Origin: Ectocarpus siliculosus
Lineage: Eukaryota; Sar; Phaeophyceae; Ectocarpales; Ectocarpaceae
DNA length: 21,690 bases
Assembly (NCBI GenBank): GCA_000310025.1
Contig: FN648594.1
Location: 74,206-95,895 of the forward strand
Reading direction: 5' to 3'
Shown here: one piece after another, positions 1 to 11,600 of the stretch
Position numbering within the stretch: position 1 is the stretch's first letter
Layout: each line of letters opens with the position of its first letter
The notes under the pieces: model-generated
What the model was told of the DNA's origin: nothing
Databases searched by the model: none
Seen by the model: the letters and a program-made list of their open reading frames with translations, nothing else
Made by a program: the position numbers and the translations under genes

Positions 1-411
1 TCAGGAGGACTAGTGATGTGTGGGGGTGGGTGTGTGACTTGGTTTTCGAGGACGCAGAAGTGCGTTACGCTTTCCACAACGGAAGCAGAGTATGTGGCAA
101 TTGCCGACGTCTTGAAGGAGGTGCTTTTCTTGAGGCAAGTTTGGCGTTTTATGTTGCCAGATGCAGGTATGCCGTGCATTCAAATCTTCGAGGATAATCA
201 GGGAGCGATTCAGATTGCGCACAACCCGATCACGAACTCAAACTCGAAGCACATTGATGTACGGCATCACTTTATCAGGGAACTGGTAGAGAGGAAGGAG
301 ATTTCGATTACTCATGTGGCGTCGGAGTTTCAGCATGCAGATTTCTTGACGAAGGCTATCAGCAAGGAATCTTTTGCGTTGCACAGAGACTTTGTGATGA
401 ATTTGCAGTGA
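1..411 (+). CDS. Ty1/copia retrotransposon pol, RNase H domain (5'-truncated by window edge)
   Basis: This is the C-terminal end of a copia-type polyprotein, the RNase H domain that removes the RNA template during reverse transcription. The frame is open from base 1 and ends with TGA at 409-411, so about 136 residues are visible and the rest lies to the left of the window. The diagnostic copia motifs appear in order: STTEAEYVA (about residues 26-34), EDNQGAI (about 64-70), the KHIDVRHHFIRE block (about 84-95) and ADFLTK near the end. The catalytic acidic residues of the family (E in TEAEY, D in EDNQ, D in ADFLTK) are all present. There is no frameshift or internal stop, so this part is intact. 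It is followed after about 100 bp by a probable LTR. The family call is firm; whether the whole element is intact cannot be seen. Confidence 0.93.
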   Translation, partial: SGGLVMCGGGCVTWFSRTQKCVTLSTTEAEYVAIADVLKEVLFLRQVWRFMLPDAGMPCIQIFEDNQGAIQIAHNPITNSNSKHIDVRHHFIRELVERKEISITHVASEFQHADFLTKAISKESFALHRDFVMNLQ

Positions 412-510
412 CAGAGGTGTTTTGGGATCAAATCGTGCTTTGCCGTTGAGTGGAAGAGAGAGGATATGTACGAGTTTGAACAAGAGATAGAGAGGGTCAA
501 GTGGAGATGG

Positions 511-870
511 TAGTGTTTTGGAAGGTTAATGTTAGGGATTTTTCTTGATGATTTGGAAGAAAGAGTTGGTATGCGATTGATTGTTTTTGGAGGAGGTATT
601 GTTTTGGTGTTGGAGTTTTCGATTTTGTCTTGGTTTTGATTTGTTTTGGGATGAACTGGTATGATAAGGATGACTTTGATATTTTGTTGGAGCATGACGA
701 TGCATACGAGCAGGGGGGCTATTCGATATACTCGTAGCATAGCATGGGGGTGGTATATTGCGTATAAATATGCGGGGATTGCAGTGACGAACTACGGAGG
801 AACAAGAAGTTTCTTTGTGTTTTCCTTGGGAGTGTAGTAGATTGGTGGAGATTCATGGAGATTCGTTCTA
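511..870 (+). mobile_element. Probable 3' LTR of the copia element
   Basis: After the pol stop there is a purine-rich stretch at about 494-510 (GTCAAGTGGAGATGG) that looks like a polypurine tract; copia elements commonly have a similar AAGTGGGAGA-type tract directly before the 3' LTR. The candidate LTR starts TAGTGTTTTGG at 511 and ends GTTCTA at 870, giving a 3-bp TAG/CTA terminal inversion. A TATA box (TATAAATA, 763-770) lies where a U3 promoter is expected. Only one LTR is in the window, so the ends cannot be checked against a partner and may be off by some bases. Confidence 0.45.
763..770 (+). promoter_or_regulatory. TATA box inside the candidate LTR
   Basis: TATAAATA lies about 108 bp from the proposed LTR end. 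It fits an LTR promoter for the retrotransposon transcript. The call depends on the LTR call being right. Confidence 0.4.
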
Positions 871-2400
871 GGTATTAAAGCGTTATGCGTGACTTGATGC
901 CGTGATGGAATGACGAGCTCAAGCACGCCCCCGATGAATACAACACGTTTTTCACCACGTCTACACGTCTTTACCTACCCGTGCGGCCCGTCATGGCCGA
1001 GCTGCTCTACGCTCCCATCACACACAACTGAGCCACCCGAATTATCGATCATCACTAATATCACGTGGATGAGTTTGTAGTCTACACGAAGGCGAGTTCT
1101 TATGGATACTTGTACTTGTACACCCGTGTCTCATAGCTGCCGTTTGGTTGTACTTACAGTGCGCCATTAGCGCACCGAGCGAAGCGTCCGCATCACTCAG
1201 TCGTACAGTTTCGAATGCGCGAAGGCATACATGAATATGCATACAAGATGCTAAGCAGATAGGAACGGTTCTCAACTGCTTATGCAGTCTGCAGACCAAC
1301 AACGACAGCTAGTCTACTGCTGTATTCTGTACTGCTGTGGTTTGAACGTCATCTGGTCTCCCGGGGGCAGAACTTCAAGTACCATCGTTTATAAGTCGGA
1401 CACTGCTGTTGTGTTTCCGTGTCTACAAGCATGTAGCATACAAAGCGGGCTCAGAGCCCCCTCAGCCGGCAACAACGACACCCATAGATACGCTTTCGGG
1501 TTGCCGTCATGCAATGGCAATGCGAGTGGACTACAGCAGTACCGCTGTACCGCTCGAAGGCTGGTCTATTGTAAAAGAAGTAGGAAGCACATGCTGCACA
1601 TGTTCCAAATTCGAACTTTTGGATGCAAAAAATGCCACAAAGTTCTAAACACGTGTCCAGTGTCCAGTGCCGTGCAGTGCCATACAGACGGTAGCCTGCA
1701 TGAACGCAAGGGGAAAGATCTTGTTGCACGCATCGGAAGGCCTGGCAGATCACATGTCTCAGCAGTGAAAGGCTTCTCTCTACTCAGCAGGTACGGTGCG
1801 GATCACGGATCATGACCCTAACCTTGCGGGTGAAACCCACCAGTCTGGCTGTCTCTCTTCCAGACTGGCTGTCTCTCTTCCAGACCATTTTGCTTCCCAA
1901 ATGGATGCAAATGTGGTGCTCTTCTCGACCACATTGCTGCTGTATGTTACATCCCACTCCCGCGCGGACTACCTGGCGCGAGTATAGCGGAAATCGATAT
2001 CGGGTTGAGTGCTTACCGTCAGAGTTGTCCAGCTAGCTAATGCGGTAGACTCCTCTGCTGAAGACCAAAATACAGCTGGACAGCACGAGAGGGAAAAAAT
2101 GGTGTGCTTTTTCTGCTTCAGTGGTGCCCAAGACCCACCCCCCCCCCCCTCGGAAAGCGTGCTTTTTTCAAGCTTGATCGAGCCCTGGGGAGGCCATGAA
2201 GAAAATAGATACCAAACTTGAGAAACTGCAGTAGGAGAGTCTGCGTAGCGGTGTTCGGGAGAAGCGCCGTAAGTGCGCGTGTGGCACAAGAATAGACCCA
2301 AACGGCTAGGATCCACTGCTGTGGATTTTAGAGAGGACAAGCGCTCAATATGGTCAAAGACTTCGCTGTACCCTCCCAGATTATCGCCTTGATCTTTTAC
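871..2400. other. Unassigned intergenic DNA
   Basis: Open frames here (for example 1282-1815 plus strand) have no recognisable domain, skewed cysteine-rich composition and no supporting splice or codon signal. The only structure seen is a perfect 20-bp tandem duplication at 1845-1884 and a C-run at 2138-2148. The DNA could be old retroelement debris next to the copia LTR. Confidence 0.5.
1845..1884. repeat. Perfect 20-bp tandem duplication
   Basis: The unit CTGGCTGTCTCTCTTCCAGA occurs twice in direct succession (1845-1864 and 1865-1884). It looks like a recent slippage or unequal-exchange event. Confidence 0.9.
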
Positions 2401-2478
2401 GGTCAGTCTACAGTCTACACAACGGTATAGAAACCCTGGTATATGCCACGGACGTCGCAGGTTCGAATCTGCTTCAGT
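2401..2478 (+). pseudogene. Possible decayed tRNA-like sequence upstream of tRNA-Gln
   Basis: The stretch contains a good B-box-like motif, GGTTCGAATCT (about 2459-2469), inside a 4-bp stem (GCAG/CTGC) that resembles a T arm, and a D-arm-like stem (TCTA...TAGA) with a central GG upstream. A complete anticodon arm does not form and no matching 5' acceptor strand for the 3' TTCAGTTCC was found. It may be a degenerate tRNA or tRNA-derived SINE fragment. Confidence is low. Confidence 0.25.
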
Positions 2479-2483
2479 TCCTG

Positions 2484-2555
2484 TCTCTCGTAGTGTAGTG
2501 GTTATCACACCAGCCTTTGAAGCTGGTACCCCGAGTTCGAATCTCGGCGAGAGAT
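2484..2555 (+). tRNA. tRNA-Gln (anticodon UUG)
   Basis: The sequence folds into a full cloverleaf. The acceptor stem is TCTCTCG (2484-2490) with CGAGAGA (2548-2554). The D arm has GTG/CAC with an AGTGGTTA-type loop. The anticodon stem is CCAGC/GCTGG around the loop CTTTGAA, so the anticodon is TTG (UUG, reading CAA). The T arm is CCGAG/CTCGG (2531-2535, 2543-2547) around TTCGAAT. The unpaired base 2555 is T; U73 is usual in eukaryotic tRNA-Gln. There is no intron and the CCA end is not encoded, as expected for a nuclear gene. The internal A box (about TAGTGTAGTGG) and B box (GTTCGAATC) would recruit TFIIIC and RNA polymerase III. Confidence 0.93.
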
Positions 2556-2602
2556 TTTTGTCTACCTCCGATTTTTTTTCCACTTTTTTTCCTTTTTTTT
2601 TC
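2555..2602 (+). terminator. RNA polymerase III oligo-T terminators of the tRNA gene
   Basis: A run of five T (2555-2559) directly follows the tRNA, and further long T runs follow at about 2571-2602 as backup. Oligo-T on the coding strand is the normal Pol III stop signal. Confidence 0.75.
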
Positions 2603-4242
2603 CCCGGCGCAGTACACAACCTTGATCGAGTACAAAAGGGTACGATCTGAACCTTATGAGTTATTCATCCTTTGGTATAAGAAAGAACGCTGCTCATGAG
2701 TCTTTTGTATAAGGGAGGGGGGTGGGAGCCGACATGGTACTCGTAAGTTCTTGCTTGACTTTATTGCTCTTTTAGACAATATTGGTCGCTTGTTTGTTCG
2801 TACGATGGGCGTGCGTGCGTTGAATGTCAGCACCAACCATCACTGACGCGCGGTTCTACTTGCGCCGGGGGGTTGGCAACTCTACTTCGGCTGGTTGGTG
2901 CAACCTCAAGGCTTTCGGAGGTACCGTTACATCAGTTAACTGTTAATTCCTCTGGTCAATGGGTTGCCTCTGATCAATCCCGTTTTTTGTATTGTGTGGT
3001 CCCCCGCTGTCGGGAGTGCTTGCGGGTAGGGGGTGTCGCGGAGCAAGACCGAAGACGGGCGGACCCGCAACGGGCAAGTGTGCTGGGGGGGGTGGTTCCG
3101 CTGTATCGACCCCCCGGCGCCCCCGCCCCTGCCCCCCCTCGGAGAGAGGCAGGGGCGATGATACCGTCATGGCACGCAAACCATCTACGAAGTACTAAAT
3201 TTAACCGGGTGATAGTAGGGACTGGGCCGGACGTGCCGAGCACAACTTATGATAGTAGGTGGTGGACGGTGAAAGAAAGTAGAAGGTGGAACGAGTGCCT
3301 TGGTTGGCGTAACGGGGGCTGATAGTGGTTGGGAGGTGGAAGGTAAAAAATGATGCCTTGCCCGGTGTCACAAGGGGTTTCCTCAAGGGAAGGATGGAAA
3401 ACAACCGAGACTGACACCGAGGCTGGTTTCACTGAAAAACAAAAATGTTTCATGCGAAAGGCTAAGCCTTGATGCAGACAGACATGAGCGACATGTTGTT
3501 GTGACGGCGGGGTGTTTCTGAAACTGACATCTAAGAGCCTTCGCTTCTAAAACAAATGTCCTGTGCATGGATTCCCGGAGACTGCCAACAAACCAATATT
3601 GGCGACAATAAAACGCCTGCTACCATACGGAGAACTAAAGAGAACTTCACGAAGCAACGAAAGGGTGGGCTCTAAAGCGGCCCTGCAGCTCAACAAAATT
3701 ATTCCCGAAAAGAAATTTGAGGTTCTTCAACACCCCGTGCACTAGTTAGCTCCACGAACTAAGTCAGGTCCCAGACCAGGACCAAGCAAAAAAACACAAT
3801 CAAGCGGAGAAAACCGGACCAAAACTCATGCGTCAGGTGGATATGTTGCTTTTGCCCGAGAGATAAATGCATCTGCTGAGAAAGGCGCGAAAAGCGCAGC
3901 TACCATCATGTACTGTGAGAAAAGGAACTTTCCGGGAAATTTTTTGCCTTTCTCAGAAGCAAACCCTCTTCCGGATCTATCTTCAGAAGAACGAAGACGA
4001 GAACGAAAAAAAACATGAGCACAAAAACAATCAACATCAAAAACGATCTACGAAAATTGCAAAATTGTTGGAGTCGCGATAGGCAATAACATAAAGCTCA
4101 CCCGCTCCTCGATCAATCAATCCCAGTCTTGCGGACTGGTTGTGTTCGGAAGGAGAAATGAGCAGCGAGCGACGGGTGGACGCAAAGCAAAGGCTACTAC
4201 ACCGACGTCAAAAAACACTACAAAAAAAAGTAAATAAACAAA
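2603..4242. other. Unassigned intergenic DNA downstream of the large minus-strand gene
   Basis: No convincing gene was found. Plus-strand frame 2873-3322 and its overlapping frames have no recognisable domain and lie in a strongly C/G-skewed stretch. Structure noted: a 10-bp perfect hairpin at 3124-3157 and several short GATAGTAGG-like repeats between 3205 and 3330. The part nearest 4243 should contain the 3' UTR of the large minus-strand gene, but no AATAAA was seen on that strand close to the stop. Confidence 0.5.
3124..3157. repeat. GC-rich inverted repeat (hairpin)
   Basis: CGCCCCTGCC (3124-3133) and GGCAGGGGCG (3148-3157) are perfect 10-bp complements around a 14-base loop. There is no following T run, so it is not a simple Pol III or bacterial-type terminator. 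Function unknown. Confidence 0.7.
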
Positions 4243-5692
4243 TCAGTGGTGTTTCCCCCCCGCGCCTGGCCACGACGGCACGAGCCAGGCCCACGGCGCC
4301 GCCCTATACCCGAGGGGTTTGTCTGCAGTCGTCGCCAGGAGAGACTGGACGTTGTTGCTGCTGCCGTTGATCTTGCCTTCTCGCTCATGCCGAGCAGTCA
4401 CGCCCACGTCCACGTTCGCGTCTTCCTCCTCCTCGCCGCTGCCACCGGGATACGAGTCACCCCCGCCGCCGCCGCCGCCGCCGCCGCCTGCGGTGTTGCA
4501 ACTCCCTGCGTTCTCGCCGTCGCCGGCAGGTGCGGACCCCGAGTTTTCGGTAGGGGCGGTGGGTGGTCTCCCCGCCTGCCCCGCCGGCGGTCCCGCGCCC
4601 GATTCCCCGCTCTCGTCGGGTAACGGTGGCCGGGGAGCCGGTCCTCCGTCACCGTTGCCGTCATCGCCGCCGTTGCCTCTGCTGCGATCGCCGTTCACAT
4701 CGTTCCCGGCCGGCGACGTGGCGTCGAAAGTGCGTCCGTCCGAGCGAGGGAGCTCCGCTTCTTCTTCTCTCGCGTCGTCCGACCAAGTCAGTGACGGCGT
4801 CCCCGCCTCCGCCGCCGCTGGCGGTAGTGGTGAATCCTGTGCGTTACCGGCGCCTCTCGATTCTTCCGCAGCAGCCTCTTCCTGGGGGGTGGCGGTGCTA
4901 CCGTGGGCTGCGTCGGGATCGTCTGCCCTTATTGCCGACTCTCCGTCCCCTCCGTCCCCTGCAGGAGAGACCGGTGAGCCGCCGTTCCCGTCATCCGCGT
5001 GCGGCTGTTGCATCTCCGCGGAAAGCGCGTCCCCGCCAACAGATTCCGTTCCGTTGTCCTCCTGGTCCTCCGCCCCGAGATTCGCTACCCGCTGGTGACC
5101 GGTGGAACCCACCTCGTCCTCATCTGCGATGCCCCCCCCGCTGCGGCTTTCTACCGAGACTACGGCCTCTCTTTCATTCACAGGAGAGGAAACGCCCTCT
5201 GCGATATCGCCCCGCTGCTGCCTCTGCCCCCCCTCCCGCATGATGTCATCGCTTGCAGCGTTCATCCACCCGTTGTCGGCGGCGTTGGTTTCTTCACCTT
5301 CTCCACCTCCAGCCGGCACCACCTCCGCAGCGGTCGACCCCCCTTCCTCGCCTGCGTTAGCAGCAGTGCTTGGCACGCCGCTGGTTGTATGTGCGGCGAC
5401 ACCCTCACCGGGCTGTTCTACACTTGCCCCCGACCGGCGGTCGCTGTTTCCACCGCCGCTGCCCTTGTCCGCCATCCGAAGCCGACCCGGTTCGCTCACG
5501 GCCGCATTGTCGCGGGGGATCGCCGCCGCCGGCGGTGGCGGCGGCGGCGGCGGAAGGGTGCGACGGTAGGTGCGCAACAATTCGTGCAGGAATGTCTCGT
5601 CTGCGAGAAGCATGCCTCCCTGTGTGATGGTGATCGGGGTGGGTTCGATAAGCACAGCAGCAGTGGGGCGAACGAAGCGATCAACCGCTGAG
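4243..5692 (-). CDS. Exon 13 (last exon): poly-Pro, acidic disordered tail and stop
   Basis: Acceptor GATTTTTCAG|C (phase 2) leads to SAVDRFVRPTAAVLIEPTPI, then TITQGGMLLADETFLHELLR, which looks folded. A run of nine Pro follows (CCG repeat), then about 350 residues rich in Gly, Ala, Asp, Glu and Ser, including a run of ten Gly (CCG repeat at 4461-4488). The frame ends at TGA 4243-4245. The upstream in-frame TAA at about 5717 fixes the exon start between there and 5692. Confidence 0.78.
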
Positions 5693-8600
5693 CTGAAAAA
5701 TCTGGAAGTAGGTTATACGCTGGTACAGTAGGTGTCTGGTCCAACGAAGACATGCCGATGAGAGAGACAGAGACAGAGACAGAGAGAGAGAGAGAGAAAC
5801 AGACAGACAGACAGATAGACAGAGACAGAGACAGAAACAGAGACAGAGACAGAGACAGAGAGGGAGAGAGAATCATGTCTGAACATGGAACGGTGCCAAC
5901 CTGGACCAAAATAAACCAGCATCTGCTACATCTAATGCAGCGCGATAGCAGAATCGCCTGGCCTATGAATATACGAGAGACACACGGAGAAAAAATTACG
6001 TTTTTCTTGTCATGACAAACACAACGTCAAGACAGAGTAGAGTACTGGCGAGGATACAGCTGTGGCCGGATCAAGCTCGGCCGAACAGAGGCACAAAAAT
6101 GTCTGGGGCACGTACCGGCGAGTCTGCGGCGCTAAGCTCCTTGAAGATCTCCATCCAGGTAGTCATGCACCCCACTGCTGCCAGAGCCGTCTGTTTGAAG
6201 AGCACACGCACACAAAGTGCACAGGGCAATATACCACACAGCATCAACAACAACAATAACAACAACAGCAACAGCGGCAAAGCAGTAGCTTGAACGATTG
6301 TCATAGAAGCGGTTGATGTAGGCTGCAACTGCCCTAGAACCTGTGAGGTGTAATAGACGGATACGTAGGGCAGAGACAAGAGCATGCAAGAGGGCCCTTT
6401 TGACCCCTAACTTTGGACAACATACAACTTGCTCCACGCAGATCGAGCGCGCAAATTGGTGAAGGTCGACCTTGTCGTGGTCGTTTGTTGTTGTCTTCAC
6501 CTTATAAACGCTCCTATGAATACCTCTGCCCAGTGCCATCTAACACTCGCGCTGGCCGTAGCTGACCCAAACAGGCTTGGGGGTAGCAATGGCTTTTTGG
6601 CGGGTACGATTTCCTCGGGACTTTCCTCGCCACGGTAGTATTTCCTTGTCCGCAGAATATACGTTGGACACCCCCCGCAGTTCGGCTTTCGATACAAGAA
6701 AAGCTGAGGGGTGTGTTCGTTCTGGCCAGCCTATCTACAAGCACCATGAGTTAGTTTGTTGACATCTCATGTACGCTTGACGTCAGGCTGACACGTTCCG
6801 GCAACGCGGCCACACAGGACTCTTGCATGTGTCACATGTCTAGCACTAAATAGTAATACCCATAACATGTCGCGGTTCGGCTGTCTTACCGGGAAACAAC
6901 TTCTTGTCTTTGTTTTATCGTCCGGAGAATGTAAGTTGGTGAACATCTTCATGCCGCGTCTCATGAAACGTATCCATACCGTGTCGATCCCACCCCAACT
7001 ACAATGCTGCTGTGCGACGCAGCAGCAGCAGCAGCGCCAACGTCCTCTCCACACCGCACACCTGCAATCTCCGCGTGCGATACGCCGAGGTCGAGCTTCT
7101 CCTGGAACCTCCCCCCCGATCACGACCACGATCACGATCACGATCACGATCGACTCGACTCGCCCTCCTCCCCCGCCCTGCTGTCACTGCAGGCGCACTC
7201 TCCTGCTCCTGCGCCGACGACGTCATGGCCCTGTGCACGAGCATGGCCATAGAGGCCTCCCTGTGCGCCTGCCACTCTTCGCTCTCCTCCTCGAAGCTTG
7301 TACCGCTGCGCGATTTCGTGGCCGAATCTGCGGCGGCGGCGGCGGCGGCGGCAGCGGCATTTTCGTTCCCGCCCCTGCTCAAGAAGTGGATCGCGCCTGC
7401 GATGGCCTGCTCTTCGACTCCTTGGCACCCCTTGAGGATGGAAAACACGCCCGCCATCAGAGGAGTTGCCGCCCCCACCTGCAGGCCAAGATGTGAGAAC
7501 AAATGGGGGAGGGGGGGGGGGGGGCGACGCAGATAGATAAATACCAGATCCATGGTGTTGATGAAAAATCAGGCAATTGTACAAAATGCGCTGGTAAAGG
7601 TACAAAATAACCTGTTATAGATGCCTACAACACCGTCTGGGGAAAAAATCATAGTACGGGCGAATTGGCGTGCGGGCATGTACCTACCTGTCGTCCTTGG
7701 CACGACGGGCATCAGTGGTGAGTGGCACAGACGTGGCCAGCACGCCTCAACGGTTTACGAGGGTACTGCTGTGTCTACTTGTCCACCGGGGCGACCGGCT
7801 TAACGAAGCTGAAGCCGCTGCGTCTGAAACGCAAAAAGGAGTTTGGTGGCTTGCCTCCCGGGGACTACGCAATAGGACATGGCCAACGATACCACGGTCG
7901 TACTGGTGCGTCTCAAAACCCTCTCCGTACGTATGAAATGGACCGCCTACTCAAAGCAAGTGAGGGAAATACGAAAAAAGAGCAGGGAGGGGGCACACAG
8001 ACCGTAACCGTAACCGTAACCCCAACCCCGCCTTTGCCGATTCTATACTTTATCCAGTATGTTTACATACTTTATAAAAAACCTGCGTGGACTACTGTAT
8101 GAAATACTGTTGATGCAGAATTGCTGTGTGTAGACCAACCTTGAAAGCCCAATGTCATGACGGGTGTATTATTGTATCTCAAAACCTCGGTACAATACTG
8201 ATGATGCTATACGGTAGAAGACCAACCTTTAAAGGCCAATGACATCACGGCTGCATCGTTGCATCTCAAAACCTTCTAGGCTTCTGTGGTAGACCAACCT
8301 GAAACGCTGCGCCTGCCTCCGCTAGCACGTCGGCAGACGTCGACCCTCTTCCCGGACGGGAATGAGAAGCGTCGAGAGACGACCCCGGCAGCGATAAGGA
8401 CAACGACGACAGGATTGAAGCTGTTCCTCCTGCCCGCACCGTGGATCTGTCGATCCGACCAGCGCCAACTGAGCTCGACCGAGTCTGGGGACACAGCCGA
8501 AGCACGCCAAGGTCAAGCTGGGCAGGGGGAACGAAAGAGGGGGGCGCGGGGGGCGAGAGGTGTATTTGTGTGAGTGAGTGTGTGTGAGAGAGAGAGAGAG

Positions 8601-11600
8601 AGAGACAGAGGGAGGGAGAGAGAGGGCCGAGAAGGTATCAGAGACACAGACAAGAGACAGACACGACCATGACAAGCGCCAAGAAAAGTAGAGAAAACGG
8701 GGAGGGAGACGCAGAATACATGGGGACCTGAAGACCCACATGCTCAAGGCTCGCTCACTCTCATTCCATGCGGAACACGGCCAAAAATGCGCGAAGATCG
8801 CAAGAAATGTCGGCGGGGCGAGCACGGCTTGTCGCAAAAGGCCAGCAGCGCTGCCCTGCCTCTCGAAAGCAAAGGGATAATCATTGTCCAGACTAACGCC
8901 AGCAACACGTGAGTACGCCCCCGCCCCCTGCCCCACCCCGCCCCCCCCGTGTGGGAAACCCAACATGCCAAACAGGCAGACACGGGGTCTTCGGATCACT
9001 CTCACCAGCCTCGCCAGCGCTTTTCCATCCCCATCCAACGCCGCCACGGCGTGATGCACAGAAACCTTCCCGCCGTCCGCGAGCTCCCCCAGGAGTTCCA
9101 CGAGCCTCCCCACAGGCGAGGCGGGGTCCGCTGGGTTGCAAACCGCAGCCTCTGACGCCTCCTCCGCGCTCGCCTCCGCCGCATTTGCTGCTGCCACCGC
9201 GGAAGAAGAACTGGATGATGGTTCTTCTGCCACAACCGGGGCGGAAAGACTTTCCGCTTCCTCCCAGTAGACCGCCTCCTCTTCCCCCCTCGCCCGCGGG
9301 GAAAGGAACGACGAAAGTTCCGACGCTTCCAAGGAAGCGGGTTCGTCGGGGGTAATGTCGGCCGCCGGTGGCTCCTTGCCCTCGTCCTGTAGCGACTCCT
9401 GCTGCTTCTGCTGCTGCAGTTCTTCTCGCGTGGCCTCTGCCTCCGCGCTGCTATCCGCGTGTCCCCTCTTCCCGTCCTTCGGGACGACGGCGGCAGCAGG
9501 AGACGACAAGCCGGGCACCTCTGACTCGGCCTTGTCATCGCCGGGTCCGGCCCCAGCAGCAACAGCAGCACCGTCGTCAACATCGTGGTTCGCCGTCTGC
9601 ACTCCTCCCTCCTCCCCTCCCCCCGCGGGGTCACCATCACCCCCACCCCCACTCCCCGGCGATGTTCTAGTCCGCGTCACCCCCGACTCCGCCCTTCCTT
9701 CTTGCGTGTTGCGTTTCGCAGATGTAGCACCGCTACTACCGCCTGCCGACGTTGATGGCGGGACCGGCGCCCGCTGGTTCGAAGCCAGCGCAGCAGATGA
9801 CACGGCACCAGGAGTGCCAACGACAGCATCGGTACCAGCAAAGCCGCGGGGGGCGATCGCTGCCGTGGACTCTACCGCAGCGCCTACCCTACGCCAAGCC
9901 TCCAGGGCAAAGCCGTCCAGACTCTCCTCGAGGGCCAGCCGTGCGGCGGAAAGCTTGTCGGGACTGTCATCCGAGAAGTCGGTTCTCCTGTTTGGGGACG
10001 ATGGGGCGGGGAGTGGCATATGGGCTTGGAAAGGTTCTCCATTTTGGGGTGTTGTATATTGGCTTGCAAAGGTAGCCAAAGCATTTCATTTCCGTTACTG
10101 GTGGGGAATGGGGTGTGGGTCATGATATGCATACTATCAATCAACGACAACAACAACAGTAACGTTTTCGTCGCGTGGGGAAGGAGTGTGTGGGTCATGA
10201 AATTATCAACCACAACAACAACAACAACAACAAGCTCAGCCACGTGCGGCAATACAGGTATCTCACGTCAAAATCTCATTCGCTTCGTCGGCCACCGAAC
10301 ACCCCTCTCGGTGCACCAGCTCCATGCACAGCGTAACGGCTCGCTCTCCCTCCTCGCCTGCCCCCCCCTGAGTTGGCTGCTGCGGGGCGGCCGCAAATCG
10401 AGATCTGAACCTCCGCTCGATCACGCTGCTATCCGGCGCGTTGAGGGCGATGACTCGCATCATACTGTGTCGTGACGACAAGACGAGCGGCTGTTAGGTT
10501 TCGTCATTTAGCCGTGGACCATGAGTTCCTTTCGAGACAGGAGATGGCCGTTTACACAACTTCACGAGACACGTCGTCAGCCCTCAAAGACGTTCTTCTT
10601 TGGAGAAGGGAACCGCACTGCTAAAAGTGCAGAGGAAGGAACCAATGCGTCAATCATACTTCGGCGCAAGGGGCGCGCGCAACTGTAGGGGGGAGGGTGG
10701 CAGGGGGGGGGGAGGGGACGTGCGCTTACGTTTTGCATGTCTTAGCGGTTAGACCATTGACCAGCGTCCTCGAGAGGACGGAGCACTAGGTAGGAGGGGG
10801 GGGATCTCGAGGACATTTTTTTTGTTGCGGGTACCAGGAGGTAGGCCCTTCGACAATAGCTCACCCTGGCGCCAGGCGTCCATCGTTTAGGAAACCCTTG
10901 ACTCTCACTAGAGATCCGTCAACAGCCAAGGACTGCGGCGCGATCAACACCTTTACAGGGAAGCCAACCAAGCAGGCAACGACAGAGCACAGGAGAGGAG
11001 AAGGAGGCGAGGGAGAGAAAAAAGCGATTGTCAGCCAGAGAAGCTTTCGTCGCTCGTCCCACTGCTCTGCCTATTGGATAGAATGACATGCCTCTGGCTA
11101 AAGGCTGACCAGGTGCACAGACCCGCAGAGAGAAACCAGCGCTAGGCTGTGCCCGCTGTGACCCCGGATGATACGCGTCAACATACCTGTACCGACAGGT
11201 GGAGGCTTGCGCTATTGATAGCGTAGATGGGACGAAACGACAGGCTACCTCTGCCGTAGGTGACACAAGATATCACACCTCCTGGATCTACCACTTCAAC
11301 CGTAGGTGACATGATGTATCATTATCATACACCCTGGGTCCATTTTCATAGCTCCAGTACTCCACGACGATGAAGAGGATGCAGCGTCAAATGATATTTT
11401 TTCGGAAATCAATATATCTCTCGACGAGACGGTTCTAACGCCTCCCGCCGTCCACGGTACCACCGCTCTTTCTGCAGGTGTGGAGCAAGCGACCTTTGGA
11501 TGCGTGGTATCTTACGTCATGTCACCCGCGGTATGTACCTCAAGAGGTATACAGCGCAGGGAGAAAGCTCACCACATGTGCTAGCCTTCGCCCCCCGGTG

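Noticed and set aside
4246-5691. Long plus-strand open frames opposite exon 13 (for example 4319-5098 and 4999-5691)
   Set aside because: They are antisense shadows of a GC-rich coding exon; the minus frame is longer, stop-free across 470 codons and joins in phase to other exons.
9355-10125. Plus-strand frame of 256 codons opposite exon 8
   Set aside because: Ser/Pro-rich mirror of the minus-strand exon; no splice signals and no phase-matched neighbours.
10736-10790. A-box-like TTAGCGGTTAGACC followed by a small hairpin, suggesting a second tRNA
   Set aside because: No B box, T arm or matching acceptor stem follows.
11320-11520. Plus-strand stretch reading like an acidic protein fragment (HDDEEDAASNDIF, then VLTPPAVHGTTALSAG)
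   Set aside because: It looked like a retroelement or gene fragment, but it has AT-ending codons unlike the other exons, no supporting borders, and lies opposite a possible minus-strand exon.
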